Source of the DNA: Mesotoga infera
GTDB lineage: Bacteria > Thermotogota > Thermotogae > Petrotogales > Kosmotogaceae
DNA: 64,000 nt
Assembly: GCF_900157305.1 (NCBI RefSeq)
Contig: NZ_LS974202.1
Coordinates: 806,001-870,000 of the forward strand
Direction: 5' to 3'
The notes below the pieces were generated by a model, which worked only from the letters and a program-made list of their open reading frames with translations, was not told the origin of the DNA and did no database searches. Made by a program: the position numbers and the translations under genes. Of the stretch, positions 17,089-25,866 are shown piece by piece. Every line of letters begins with the position of its first letter. Positions within the stretch are counted from its first letter, which is position 1.

Positions 17089-18282
17089 TTATTTGCCAAC
17101 AGTGAAGAGCTCGCTCTCTATAACCCTATAAATACAACCCAGAGTCCAGGCTTTCTCGCCGATTCTGTCAGTATCAAACTTCACAGCGTCGGCCAGACTG
17201 GAGAAGGCGTTTTCCTTTGCATAATCTATTGATTTCTCAAGAAAAAGTGCCGAAAACTCCAGGGCCTCCCCGCCTATAAGCACATAGTCGGGAGCGAATA
17301 TATTCACAAGATTCTTCAGGGCGATTCCGATGTCGGTCGCGTATTGGTCGAATACGCTTTCGGCGCTTGCCCTGTCGATCTCCAGAGCCCGTTTCAAAAA
17401 ATGGATTTCCGAAGTTTCCGTTGCCCTTACAGAACTGTACAGCTCTTTTAGCTCATTGGAAGCGGTTATTGAGAACAGTTTTCGCGCAAGAGCTTCGAAA
17501 GAGGCATGAGCCTCCAGGCAGCCACGACTGCCACACGTGCAGAGGTTACCGTTGTGTTCGATCGTCATGTGGCCGAATTCGCCGCTTCCGGCACCTGTCA
17601 GGTGAAGCTTTCCGTCGATCGCCACGGCACCGCCTATGCCGATCCCCAAAGTGATGAAAACACAGTTCTTGTGATTGTCGACATTCCCCTTCCAGAAATG
17701 GGCCAGCGCGAAGGAATCGACATCGTTCATAACGAAGGTTTTGGCGGCATAGCCCGCTGAAATCATTCTGGCTATGGGTACATCCTTCCAGTCGAGCAGG
17801 AAGGAGTTCTTCACGACTCCTCTTAGAGAATCTACAATACCCGAAACGGCGATCCCGATTCCCAGAAGTCTCTCGCCTATGAGATCGCTCCATTTTGCCA
17901 GAATTTCACCCGTTGCCGATACGACCTCTTCGGGCACCGTATTCTCCATGATTTTTCTCTCGCTAGCCAGAACAGAGCCCGAAAGATCGGTCAGCGAATA
18001 ATCGAGATATCCAACGCCTATTTTTAGGCCCAGTACACACGATTTTCCCGGTCGCACATTCAGGAGAATGGGTTTTCTCCCTCCCGTAGAGTCGGCGACA
18101 CCGGTTTCCTCTACCAGACCAATCTCTATTAAGTCTCCCACTACTTTGGTCACCGTGGCCGGGCTCAGACCCGTCATCTTTGCCAGGCTAGCCCTGTCGA
18201 TACCGTCACTTTCGTAAATAGCTCTCAGGAGCAGTTTTTCGTTTATCTCTTTCATTATCTCTTTGCTGGCTTTGCTCGCCAC
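17089..18282 (-). CDS. ROK-family transcriptional regulator
   Basis: About 397 residues. An N-terminal winged helix (SLAKMTGLSPATVTKVVGDLIEIGLV) is followed by a sugar-kinase-like ROK domain with the zinc motif CTCGSRGCLEAHAS, the sugar-contact segment GSGEFGHMTIEHNG, and the phosphate loop TLGIGIGGAVAI. It probably represses the operon until a sugar binds. I choose GTG 18282 because GGAGG precedes it by eight bases; ATG 18297 contains that GGAGG itself. The gene sits between binding-protein and GH31 genes. Confidence 0.88.
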   Translation of the reverse strand: MASKASKEIMKEINEKLLLRAIYESDGIDRASLAKMTGLSPATVTKVVGDLIEIGLVEETGVADSTGGRKPILLNVRPGKSCVLGLKIGVGYLDYSLTDLSGSVLASERKIMENTVPEEVVSATGEILAKWSDLIGERLLGIGIAVSGIVDSLRGVVKNSFLLDWKDVPIARMISAGYAAKTFVMNDVDSFALAHFWKGNVDNHKNCVFITLGIGIGGAVAIDGKLHLTGAGSGEFGHMTIEHNGNLCTCGSRGCLEAHASFEALARKLFSITASNELKELYSSVRATETSEIHFLKRALEIDRASAESVFDQYATDIGIALKNLVNIFAPDYVLIGGEALEFSALFLEKSIDYAKENAFSSLADAVKFDTDRIGEKAWTLGCIYRVIESELFTVGK

Positions 18283-18302
18283 GACAAAAACCTCCATAGA
18301 GG

Positions 18303-18322
18303 GGGCCGGGTAACCCCGGCCC
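18303..18322 (-). promoter_or_regulatory. Intercistronic GC-rich hairpin after the binding-protein gene
   Basis: GGGCCGGG (18303-18310) pairs with CCCGGCCC (18315-18322) around TAAC, with no T tract after it. It lies between the stop of the binding-protein gene and the ROK gene. Such hairpins usually protect the upstream mRNA and lower downstream expression. Confidence 0.65.
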
Positions 18323-18337
18323 TGATTCAATTAATCG

Positions 18338-19570
18338 TTATTTCAACTTGATAGCTCTTTCGAGTTCGGCCTGGGCATCATCGAGAGCTTTTTGCGGAGT
18401 CTTATCTCCATAACGAGCAGCCTCAAGATGTCTATTGACTATGTCGGCCATTTCGTTGAATTGTTCAATGACAGGCGGTGTCACCAGATAATCCAGCGAT
18501 TTGAAGACAACTTCCTTGCTTGCTGGAGGCGTGGTCCGCTTATATAGCTCAACTATCTCGGGATAGGTTACGGCCGGCAATTCCCAGCCTGCCTCTATCC
18601 TGATTTTGGCCACTTCTTTGCTTCCGGATAGGAAGCTGATCCACCTGAAAGCTGCTTCGACGTTCTTGGAATCCTTACTTATAGCCAGTCCGTTGGCGAA
18701 AAAGTGTGTTGCCTTGCCAGTATTTCCCGGCTCGATGGCTATATCCCATTCAAAGTCGCAGTCTTCCTTGAATGTGGAAAAGGACCAGGTGCCAGTTACG
18801 ATCATACCTATTCGCTCTACCGCGAAGAGGTCCCAGTCACCCATTCCGGCCATCTGAGCGTCATTAGGCATGACATTGTACTTGAGAATCCTATCCACCA
18901 TGAACTGCAGGGTTTCGACGTTTTGCGGAGTGTTCAGGGTGAAGGCCGTTTTGTCTTCGTTGAGAATGCTTCCGCCATTTTGCTGAACCATCTTGTAGAA
19001 TTCCCAGAACTGGATCGGCTGGTTAATACCGAATATCATGGGGCCGAGCGCCCTGATCTTTTTGGCGGCCTCGAGTTCGTCGGCCCATGTCCAATCGTCG
19101 GTTGGATATTCTACGCCGGCTTTGTCGAAGAGATCTTTGTTGTAAATCAGAACAACGTTAGAAAAGCTGAACGGCAGTCCATACTGTACTCCGCCTTCAG
19201 AAAAGGCGTTAAGAGCCTTTTCGTTCAAAACGCTGGTGTCGAAACCGGAAGTCTCCACCAGGTTGTTGAGATTCAACAATATACCCTTTTTGGCATAAGT
19301 GTAGAAGTTTTCGTAGTTCAGTTCGAACGCGTCCGGCGCGTTTCCGCCAGCAACTATCGTCATGAGTTTGGTGAAATAGTCTCCGTAACCTACCGTCTCA
19401 ATATTCACCTTGATATCCGGGTTCTGTTCTTCGAAGACCCTTTTCATCTCTTCAAGGTACTTTGCGTTTGCGTCTGCAGAAGAGAAGTTCATGAACTTGA
19501 TGGTCGTAACGCCTAGAGAGGTTGCCAATGCCATTGAAACGATCGCGAAAATTACCAGAAGCCTTTTCAT
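18338..19570 (-). CDS. ABC sugar transporter, extracellular binding protein (family 1)
   Basis: 410 residues with a Sec signal (RLLVIFAIVSMALATSLG) and a mature protein of the maltose/multiple-sugar binding type (TTIKFMNFSSADANAKYLEEMKRVFEEQNPDIKVNIETV, then VLIYNKDLFDKAGVEYPTDDWTWAD, then IVTGTWSFSTF). No lipobox cysteine. GGAGTG precedes the ATG. It follows the two permease genes and supplies them with ligand. The presence of GH31 and GH15 downstream suggests an alpha-linked gluco-oligosaccharide. Confidence 0.92.
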   Translation of the reverse strand: MKRLLVIFAIVSMALATSLGVTTIKFMNFSSADANAKYLEEMKRVFEEQNPDIKVNIETVGYGDYFTKLMTIVAGGNAPDAFELNYENFYTYAKKGILLNLNNLVETSGFDTSVLNEKALNAFSEGGVQYGLPFSFSNVVLIYNKDLFDKAGVEYPTDDWTWADELEAAKKIRALGPMIFGINQPIQFWEFYKMVQQNGGSILNEDKTAFTLNTPQNVETLQFMVDRILKYNVMPNDAQMAGMGDWDLFAVERIGMIVTGTWSFSTFKEDCDFEWDIAIEPGNTGKATHFFANGLAISKDSKNVEAAFRWISFLSGSKEVAKIRIEAGWELPAVTYPEIVELYKRTTPPASKEVVFKSLDYLVTPPVIEQFNEMADIVNRHLEAARYGDKTPQKALDDAQAELERAIKLK

Positions 19571-19585
19571 TCGATCACACTCCTT

Positions 19586-20413
19586 TTAGCCTTTTATACC
19601 ACCTACACTGAGCCCCTGTTCGAAGTACCTCTGAGCGAACGTGTAGATCAGCAGTATTGGAATCATGGATATCAATGCGCCGGCCATAAGCATGTTGTAA
19701 TCGCTCTGGTGCTGACCGTTGAGCAGGCTTAGACCGACAGGGAGAGTCATCTTGTTCTTGTCGGTGAGAACTATCAGTGGCCACAGGTAATCGTTCCACG
19801 CCCCCATGAACGTGATGACCGTCAATGTTGCTATGGCCGGTTTGGAGAGGGGAAGTATCATTTTGAAGAATATTCTCAGTTGAGAGGCCCCGTCCAAAAC
19901 TGCCGCTTCAACGAAATCATCGGGAATCGTTCTCATGTACTGCCTTATCATGAAGGTTCCGAAAGCGTTGAAAAGCGAGGGTAGCATTATACCCACATAA
20001 CTGTTGAGTAACGAAAGATGCTTGAGGGTGAGGTAGTTGGGTATCATCGTGATGTTCGCAGGGATCATCATCGTGGCGATATATATACCGAACAAGACTT
20101 CTCTGCCTTTGAAGTTAATCTTCGAGAAGACATAGGCGGCCATGCTTGCTGACATGACCGTAACAAACGTGATCAGTACGGATATGAATATGCTGTTGAA
20201 TATGGCCTTGTCAAACGGGAATATATCGAAGATCTTAACGAATCCATCGAAGCTTATCTCATCGGGAAACCACTGGATGGGTAACACAGTAAGGGCCTTG
20301 GTCTTCTTGAGCGATGTGGATACCATCCAGAAAAACGGTAGCAGTGTGAAAAAGGAGAATATCAGCATCACCAGATAATAAGCGGTTCGCCTTGAAATTT
20401 TCTTAAGATTCAT
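19586..20413 (-). CDS. ABC sugar transporter permease, MalG-type
   Basis: 275 residues, about six membrane segments, starting with YYLVMLIFSFFTLLPFFWMVSTSLK. The EAA loop that docks the ATPase is FVEAAVLDGASQLRIFFKMILPLSKP. Its start overlaps the end of the other permease gene by 11 bases. No ATPase gene is in this operon, so a shared MalK/MsmK-like ATPase encoded elsewhere is expected. Confidence 0.93.
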   Translation of the reverse strand: MNLKKISRRTAYYLVMLIFSFFTLLPFFWMVSTSLKKTKALTVLPIQWFPDEISFDGFVKIFDIFPFDKAIFNSIFISVLITFVTVMSASMAAYVFSKINFKGREVLFGIYIATMMIPANITMIPNYLTLKHLSLLNSYVGIMLPSLFNAFGTFMIRQYMRTIPDDFVEAAVLDGASQLRIFFKMILPLSKPAIATLTVITFMGAWNDYLWPLIVLTDKNKMTLPVGLSLLNGQHQSDYNMLMAGALISMIPILLIYTFAQRYFEQGLSVGGIKG

Positions 20414-21281
20414 AATGTACCCACTTCCTTTGCATCTTCCACTGGATAAGAGTTACGGTGAGGATGAAGCAGAAAAGTATCCAGGAAAGGGCGGTTGCGT
20501 AGCCCATCTTGTAATAAGTGAAAGCGTAGTTGTATATCCTTTCCATCATCGCCTGAGTAGATCCATGCGGTCCCCCTCTGGTCATAACCATTACCTGAGG
20601 GAAAAGTTGGAAAGAATTTATTATGGACATGATGAGTACAAAAAACATCGTCGGTGAAATAAGAGGCAGAGTTATAAATCTGAACTTCTGCCATCTTTTT
20701 GCGCCGTCTATCGACGCCACTTCGTAATATGAAGGATCAATGGCCTGCAGGCCGGCCAGAAAAATCAGCCCGAAGAAGCCCATATCCTTCCAGACACTCG
20801 CCAGAACTATACCGGGCATCGCCCAGACTTTATCGTAAAGCCAGGAAGGCCCCTGCAAACCGAAGACACCAAGAATCGAGTTTATCGGACCGTAGTAGGG
20901 GCTCAACAGCCAACGCCAAAGCATCGCCGCGGCAACCCAGGAACTCAAAACGGGAATATAGAATATTGTTCTAAATACACCTGTAAATCTCGTTTTTATG
21001 TTTAGAAGCATAGCAAGGGACAGCGAAGAGATTATCATGAGTGGTATGTAAAGTACTATATAATAGAGAGTGTTTCTCAGTACCCTCCAGAACTCTTCGC
21101 TCGCGAATATCGTTTTGTAGTTCTCGAAACCTATGAAATTGGCCTTGCGCAAAACATCCCAGTCCGTAAGGCTCAGAACAAAGGAATACACTATTGGAAA
21201 GACCTGAAAGAAGATGAACCCGCAGATGCTGGGCAAAAGGAACATTAAAATAACTAGCCTCTTTCTTGCCTTCTTCTTCAT
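20403..21281 (-). CDS. ABC sugar transporter permease, MalF-type
   Basis: 292 residues, six membrane segments (RLVILMFLLPSICGFIFFQVFPIVYSFVLSL at the start). The EAA motif is YYEVASIDGAKRWQKFRFITLPLISP. ATG 21281 has AGGGAGG upstream; the longer frame to 21314 lacks one. It is the first gene of the operon and lies 50 bp downstream of a recognisable promoter. Confidence 0.93.
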   Translation of the reverse strand: MKKKARKRLVILMFLLPSICGFIFFQVFPIVYSFVLSLTDWDVLRKANFIGFENYKTIFASEEFWRVLRNTLYYIVLYIPLMIISSLSLAMLLNIKTRFTGVFRTIFYIPVLSSWVAAAMLWRWLLSPYYGPINSILGVFGLQGPSWLYDKVWAMPGIVLASVWKDMGFFGLIFLAGLQAIDPSYYEVASIDGAKRWQKFRFITLPLISPTMFFVLIMSIINSFQLFPQVMVMTRGGPHGSTQAMMERIYNYAFTYYKMGYATALSWILFCFILTVTLIQWKMQRKWVHYES

Positions 21282-21330
21282 TAACCGGTCCTCCCTGAAA
21301 GATACTTCCTTCACTGAATAAACTAAGTTG

Positions 21331-21358
21331 ATTATACTTCTTACTCACACCTTTACAA
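21331..21358 (-). promoter_or_regulatory. Promoter of the alpha-glucoside operon
   Basis: On the minus strand TTGTAA (21358-21353) and a perfect TATAAT (21336-21331) are 16 bp apart. The start codon of the first permease gene is about 50 bp downstream. No clear ROK operator palindrome was spotted. Confidence 0.6.
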
Positions 21359-21676
21359 ACTCCAAAGAGGGGCAATCAAGAACATTCCTGCCCGGTGATT
21401 GGCGTTTACTGTTCGTAATCTTCTAATTCCTACGGGAATCGACCCTCATTGTAAAAGCCACGATTAAAAAAGTACGCTATGTGGATACTCCTTTCCGTGA
21501 TGTTGAAATCCGATCCGTCATCCAGGTCTTTCCTCGGAAAGAACGAGAACGAAATAGCCTATGAGAGCATTACGGGATGACAGTCCAATTTGAGCTACTG
21601 GCGTCGCTAAGTATTCAAGGGCGATTTTTGAGAGACTTATCTGTAAGTATTGCAGGGATGTACTTTGTAGGGTTAT
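21359..21676. other. Intergenic region with a short dispersed repeat
   Basis: No gene. Bases 21536-21582 carry GAAAGAACGAGAACGAAAT and GAGCATTACGGGATGACAG, modules of the dispersed repeats seen at 7150, 13430 and 22830. Nothing else is recognised. Confidence 0.5.
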
Positions 21677-21713
21677 ACTATCACCAGTGATAGTAACTAT
21701 CAGGGGTGATAGT
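21677..21713 (+). promoter_or_regulatory. Twin 18-bp palindromes abutting the ATPase start codon
   Basis: Two similar palindromes lie one base apart: ACTATCAC-ca-GTGATAGT (21677-21694) and ACTATCA-gggg-TGATAGT (21696-21713). The second ends at the base before the ATG and contains the GGGGTGA ribosome site; the first overlaps a TATACT that may be a -10 (21674-21679). A protein bound here, or the hairpins in RNA, would control transcription and ribosome access. Confidence 0.7.
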
Positions 21714-22817
21714 ATGTATTTCGATCCCAGACCAAAGACTTCAAGAAAAGATCTGTTTTTGAGAGACAGAGAGCTAGAAGAGCTAAGTAATCTCGATGTG
21801 CCTCTCACTCTTGTGCTGGGGCCAAGGCGTCTTGGAAAGACTTCGCTCCTAAGAGTTTTCATGGATGAGAGCGAAATGCCTTTCATATTCACAGACTGCA
21901 GGTCTCTTGTGGCAAGCGGAACATCTGTGAGCAACTATCATCGATTGTTAATGGAACAGCTCAACGATCTTGCAAAGAGCAAGAGCAGCGTTCTGGAAGC
22001 TGTGAAACGGATTAAAGGGCTAAATTTGTTTGGAGTCGAACTGGAGCTCGATAACAAAAGAAGCGACTCGTTTCTGGTTGAGTCATTCAACGCGTTAGAC
22101 AGATGGGCTTTGAAGGAAAACAGGATCCTGTATCTTGTATTCGATGAAGCCCAGCTTCTCAGGCACTTCAAAAGAAATGGCGGTCTGGATTTCAACGAAT
22201 TGTTTTCGTACATCTATGACAATCTCACCGGCTTGCGAATTATACTGACGGGTTCTGAAGTGGGTGTTCTCGAGGATTTCATAGGGCTCGATGATTCTTC
22301 CTCGCCTCTGTATGGAAGATACGCAAAGAAACTATACCTTTCCAGGTTCACGAGAAAAGAGAGCGAAGAGTTTCTTGAGAAGGGTTTTGATGAGGTTAGA
22401 ATGGAGGCTCCAGCAGAGGCGATCAGGGAAGCCGTTGATACACTGGACGGAATAGTCGGATGGCTGGTTTTTTTCGGGAGGGTATGTATCGATGCCAAAG
22501 GAGTCGACAGAAAATCGATTGAACTGACGCTGGAAAAGGCCGAGATCATATTGAACGACGAACTATCGAATCTGAAGCGTAACAGTACCAGGTATATCTC
22601 CATTTTGAAGGCTATAGCCTTTGGATCAAAAGGCTGGAAAGAGATCAAGACGGCGACAGAAATCATAGAAAATAATAACCTCACGGATACGGCCTTCAAT
22701 AGAATTTTGAATAGGTTGATCGAGCTCAGTTATGTCGATATCGAGATTGGCATAGAAGGGAAAACATATAAGCTCGTGGATCCGGTCATTGCAAGCGTAG
22801 TCAGAAAGTTTGGCTAA
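21714..22817 (+). CDS. Archaeal-type ATPase (PF01637-like, STAND/AAA)
   Basis: 367 residues. The AAA core has Walker A LGPRRLGKTSLLRVFMDE and Walker B ILYLVFDEAQLL, a sensor region IILTGSEVGVL, and a C-terminal winged-helix-like region (IKTATEIIENNNLTDTAFNRILNRLIELSYVDIE). Such ATPases are abundant in archaea and Thermotogota, often near mobile DNA, and their cellular role is poorly known. ATG 21714 is fixed by GGGGTGAT upstream and by the YFDPRPK start usual in this family. It stands alone, flanked by dispersed repeats. Confidence 0.85.
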   Translation: MYFDPRPKTSRKDLFLRDRELEELSNLDVPLTLVLGPRRLGKTSLLRVFMDESEMPFIFTDCRSLVASGTSVSNYHRLLMEQLNDLAKSKSSVLEAVKRIKGLNLFGVELELDNKRSDSFLVESFNALDRWALKENRILYLVFDEAQLLRHFKRNGGLDFNELFSYIYDNLTGLRIILTGSEVGVLEDFIGLDDSSSPLYGRYAKKLYLSRFTRKESEEFLEKGFDEVRMEAPAEAIREAVDTLDGIVGWLVFFGRVCIDAKGVDRKSIELTLEKAEIILNDELSNLKRNSTRYISILKAIAFGSKGWKEIKTATEIIENNNLTDTAFNRILNRLIELSYVDIEIGIEGKTYKLVDPVIASVVRKFG

Positions 22818-22827
22818 GAGGGGAAAA

Positions 22828-23110
22828 GCGGGAAGAGCGGGATTTTGATCTTCTTACCTCTTACCTCTGTTTAGAAACGAACGAGAAGAGCGAGATCCCG
22901 TATAGGAGTCCTGAATTTGATCCCTGAATAAGATCATTTCAGGGCAGGCTCTTCAGGACAGGCTATTACGGGATGACACGAGTGTGGCGTTAACGGGATG
23001 ACCCTGAATAAGAGCATTTCAGGTCAGGCTCTCCCTTCAGGTCATCCTGACGTGCTCCCAGTCAGGATCTCGCCCTTTCCTCCCTTCCCGTCATGCCGGA
23101 CCCATTTTAT
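22828..23110. repeat. Dispersed-repeat block downstream of the ATPase gene
   Basis: A mosaic of the same modules as at 7150-7524: AGCGGGATTTTGATCTTCTT, GAAACGAACGAGAAGA, GAGATCCCGTATAGGAG, and a run containing GATCATTTCAGGGCAGGCTC that is shared with 7240-7310. No gene. Confidence 0.75.
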
Positions 23111-23382
23111 GTCATTCTGAGCTTGACTCAGAATCACGGTTTTCTAAGGAGTGGATCCCGGATCGGGGTCCGGGATGGCGATATAGAAGCATTATAGGAT
23201 GACGGTCTTGCCGGAAACCCGTCGGTCCCTGTTTTCGCCAGGAGCTTTGTTCTTAGTTCGGGAGAGCCTAGGCTGAAGAGGGATTAGCCCCCGTCGTTAT
23301 GGAATTCCAGAATATCCCTTTCTTTGTTCGATTTCAGATGACCGGCTAGATAAGCGCTCCGCAGTACCAAGCTCCCGCCACA
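23111..23382. repeat. Duplicate of the GH15 gene's downstream region with a gene fragment
   Basis: Bases 23111-23310 match 13548-13747 at nearly every position. The copy then jumps to 23311-23382, which matches 13934-14005 inside the GH15 gene. The 13748-13933 segment, which includes the gene's stop codon, is missing. The copy is therefore a relic of a larger duplication with an internal deletion. Confidence 0.85.
23311..23382 (-). pseudogene. 72-bp fragment of the GH15 glucoamylase gene
   Basis: Corresponds to 13934-14005 of the intact gene (residues just after the YYGGGSWVLLSAYLAGHLKS region on the minus strand) with roughly 85-90 % identity. It has no start, stop or ribosome site. The divergence here is greater than in the adjoining 200 bp. 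Confidence 0.75.
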
Positions 23383-23629
23383 GCTTCTGCTATTGCATCT
23401 CGGTTCTTCAAAGGAACGGAAAGAACTTTTTATCGGTTTTCCTTAAACTTTTTTATTCCCACAAAATCCCATATTCCTGCCAAATTTCTCCCAAGAAGAG
23501 ATCTTAAAATTACGTTGAAGAAGACGATGAGAATATTGTCTGACATAGATGAGAGCGAACACGAATCTAGAAGTCATCACCCAGAATTTTACCTAACCCT
23601 GAAAGAGGCCGATCGAGAGAGCGGTAACA
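23383..23629. other. Non-coding region upstream of an orphan terminator
   Basis: No reading frame with a ribosome site was found. It precedes a strong plus-strand terminator at 23630, so a small RNA could originate here, but no convincing promoter was seen. Confidence 0.35.
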
Positions 23630-23676
23630 CCGGACCGTATAGGCAGCAAACAATAAGTTAGGCGGTCCGGTTTTTT
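23630..23676 (+). terminator. Orphan rho-independent terminator
   Basis: CCGGACCG (23630-23637) pairs with CGGTCCGG (23663-23670), followed by six T. The loop is 25 bases. No plus-strand gene ends within 800 bp upstream apart from the ATPase gene at 22817. Confidence 0.75.
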
Positions 23677-23737
23677 AGATTCGAAAAGATAGAATATACT
23701 TTAAGTGAGATTTTCTGTCGATACAGAGGTGGTAACC

Positions 23738-24412
23738 ATGTCCATAAGGATAAACCTTGTGGAAGACGAAAAGAGTTTGAACAACGTGTTGACTTCCTAC
23801 CTTCAGAGGGAGGGGTGGGAAGTCAAATCCTTTTACAACGGGAGCGACGCGTTTAAGGAGATAGACGACAGACCGGATCTGTGGATACTGGACATCATGC
23901 TTCCGGGCGTTGACGGATTCGAGTTGTTGAGAGAGATCCGTAGCAGAAATCCGACTATGCCGGTGATCTTCATCTCGGCCAGAGATAAAGATATAGACAG
24001 GGTTATAGGCCTTGAAATGGGAAGCGACGACTATATGCCCAAGCCCTTTCTACCGCGCGAGCTGGTCATAAGGGTTAAAAAGATACTCGAACGTGTACAG
24101 ACCGCAGGAGAGCCGGTATCGATACCTCCCTACACGATAGATGAGAGCAAGCGAAAGGTCACTGTAGATGCTGCATCGGGAACTCGGGTCGAGATCGAGC
24201 TGACGTCGATGGAGTTCGATCTTCTCATGCTATTCGTCAAAGGAAGGGGGAAGCCCTTTTCACGTGATCAGATACTTGACAAGATCTGGGGTTACGATCA
24301 TTACGGAAGCGACAGGGCAGTGGATGATCTGGTCAGGAGATTGAGACGAAAAATGCCAGACTTCAAGATCGAGACCATCTACGGCTTCGGTTACAAAGGC
24401 GTAGATATATGA
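23738..24412 (+). CDS. OmpR/PhoB-family response regulator
   Basis: 224 residues. The receiver domain has the acidic pair in LVEDEKS, the phospho-acceptor aspartate in LWILDIMLPGVDG, the threonine/serine position in ISARD, and the lysine in MPKPF. The C-terminal winged helix carries LTSMEFDLLMLF, FSRDQILDKIWGYDHYGSDRAVDDLVRRLRRK and IYGFGYK. ATG 23738 has GAGGTGG five bases upstream. The stop overlaps the kinase start by four bases, so the pair is co-translated. Confidence 0.93.
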   Translation: MSIRINLVEDEKSLNNVLTSYLQREGWEVKSFYNGSDAFKEIDDRPDLWILDIMLPGVDGFELLREIRSRNPTMPVIFISARDKDIDRVIGLEMGSDDYMPKPFLPRELVIRVKKILERVQTAGEPVSIPPYTIDESKRKVTVDAASGTRVEIELTSMEFDLLMLFVKGRGKPFSRDQILDKIWGYDHYGSDRAVDDLVRRLRRKMPDFKIETIYGFGYKGVDI

Positions 24413-25866
24413 AAAAGTTCGGCCTTTCCAGCCAGATATGGCTTCTCTTCGGTCTGGTCATGCTCTTCTTATGTGTGATACTGGCTGTGGTCTTCAGGTG
24501 GTCCATAAGGGATTTCTTCACGACAGAGGCTTACATGACGATAGAATCGGCCCAGGAAATGAAGTTGCTCGAATTACAGGGTGGGCTGGTTCCGGGTAGC
24601 AATATTTATATGGGCGATCTTAAAAATATAAGAGACGTGGGCCACATAATCGTCTTAAATAAAGAATACGGTCTTCTTGAGGAGTATCTCGAAGGCTGGA
24701 GGTTGAAAATCGGCCCCGACGTAAAGGACGACTTAAAAACGGGTTCCGGCCAGTCCTTAAATCTCGAGATCTCTAGCATAATGATTTGGGGGACCATCTC
24801 CCCGGATATACTTCCCCTTCTTGGTAAGATAAGAGAAAACGCCGAGCTACAAAAGTCAAAATCCGGCCGTTATGAAACTGAAATTGGGAACAGGAAACTC
24901 TTCTATGTCATAAGATCGGAAGAGCTTCTCGACAGAAACATCACTTTCATCTCATATATGTGGGACACATACAAGAATACGCTCTCCAGCACGCTTTTCT
25001 CGCGTCTGTTTTTCGTTATTGCAATCGTTGTGATTCTTAGTCTGATAATCGCCATACTCTTTTCGAGATATCTAACGCGACCGCTGAAAAGACTCTCCGA
25101 AGATGTCAAAGCCATAGCCGCGAGGAACTGGGACAAACCCATCTCTATAAACCGCAAAGACGAGATAGGCGAACTGGCCGATTCGATGGAGATGATGAGA
25201 GCCAGCCTGAGCGAACAGGACAGAGAGCAGCAGGCGATGCTTCAGTTCATTTCTCATGAGCTAAAAACACCGGTTATGGTTATCAGAAGCTATGCCCAGG
25301 CCATAAAGGATGGCATCTATCCCGGTGGAGACCTCGATAGCGCCATAGATGTTATAGACAAAGAAATACAAAGAATGGATATGAGAGTGAAGGATCTGCT
25401 TTTCATCACGCGTCTCGAATACCTATCCAGACACAACCTGCAACTCGAGAAGATAGAACTTTCCGAGCTCATAGAGAGTGTCGCCGGAAGGTTCTACTAC
25501 CAGAGAGGCGATATAGAATGGGATCTGAGGCTGGAGAAAATTCAGGCGTCGGTCAACGAAGAACAGTTCTCGATAGTTATCGAGAACATCCTCACCAACC
25601 AGCTGCGTTATGCCAGGCAGAAAATCGAGATCGAACTCAAGACTATCCAGAAGGACTCAAAAATACTCATCACTTTCAAGAACGACGGAGAGGCCATAGA
25701 AGAAAAAAGATTACAGCAACTCTTCAAACCCTTCAACAAAGGCGCTGGAGGCGAACACGGGCTTGGGCTGAACATAGTGAAGAGAATAGTCGAACTCCAC
25801 AACGGCAGGGTATGGATCGAAAATGAAGATGACGGAGTCTCGACACATATAGAACTGCCCGTTTGA
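24409..25866 (+). CDS. Sensor histidine kinase
   Basis: 485 residues. Membrane segment near residues 9-29, an extracytoplasmic sensor of about 165 residues, a second membrane segment near 200-222, a HAMP linker, the phosphorylated histidine in FISHELKTPVMVIRSY, an N box IVIENILTNQLRYARQ, and the G box GGEHGLGLNIVKRIVELHNG. The sensor domain has no family I recognise and there are no target genes beside it, so the signal is unknown. Confidence 0.93.
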   Translation: MKKFGLSSQIWLLFGLVMLFLCVILAVVFRWSIRDFFTTEAYMTIESAQEMKLLELQGGLVPGSNIYMGDLKNIRDVGHIIVLNKEYGLLEEYLEGWRLKIGPDVKDDLKTGSGQSLNLEISSIMIWGTISPDILPLLGKIRENAELQKSKSGRYETEIGNRKLFYVIRSEELLDRNITFISYMWDTYKNTLSSTLFSRLFFVIAIVVILSLIIAILFSRYLTRPLKRLSEDVKAIAARNWDKPISINRKDEIGELADSMEMMRASLSEQDREQQAMLQFISHELKTPVMVIRSYAQAIKDGIYPGGDLDSAIDVIDKEIQRMDMRVKDLLFITRLEYLSRHNLQLEKIELSELIESVAGRFYYQRGDIEWDLRLEKIQASVNEEQFSIVIENILTNQLRYARQKIEIELKTIQKDSKILITFKNDGEAIEEKRLQQLFKPFNKGAGGEHGLGLNIVKRIVELHNGRVWIENEDDGVSTHIELPV

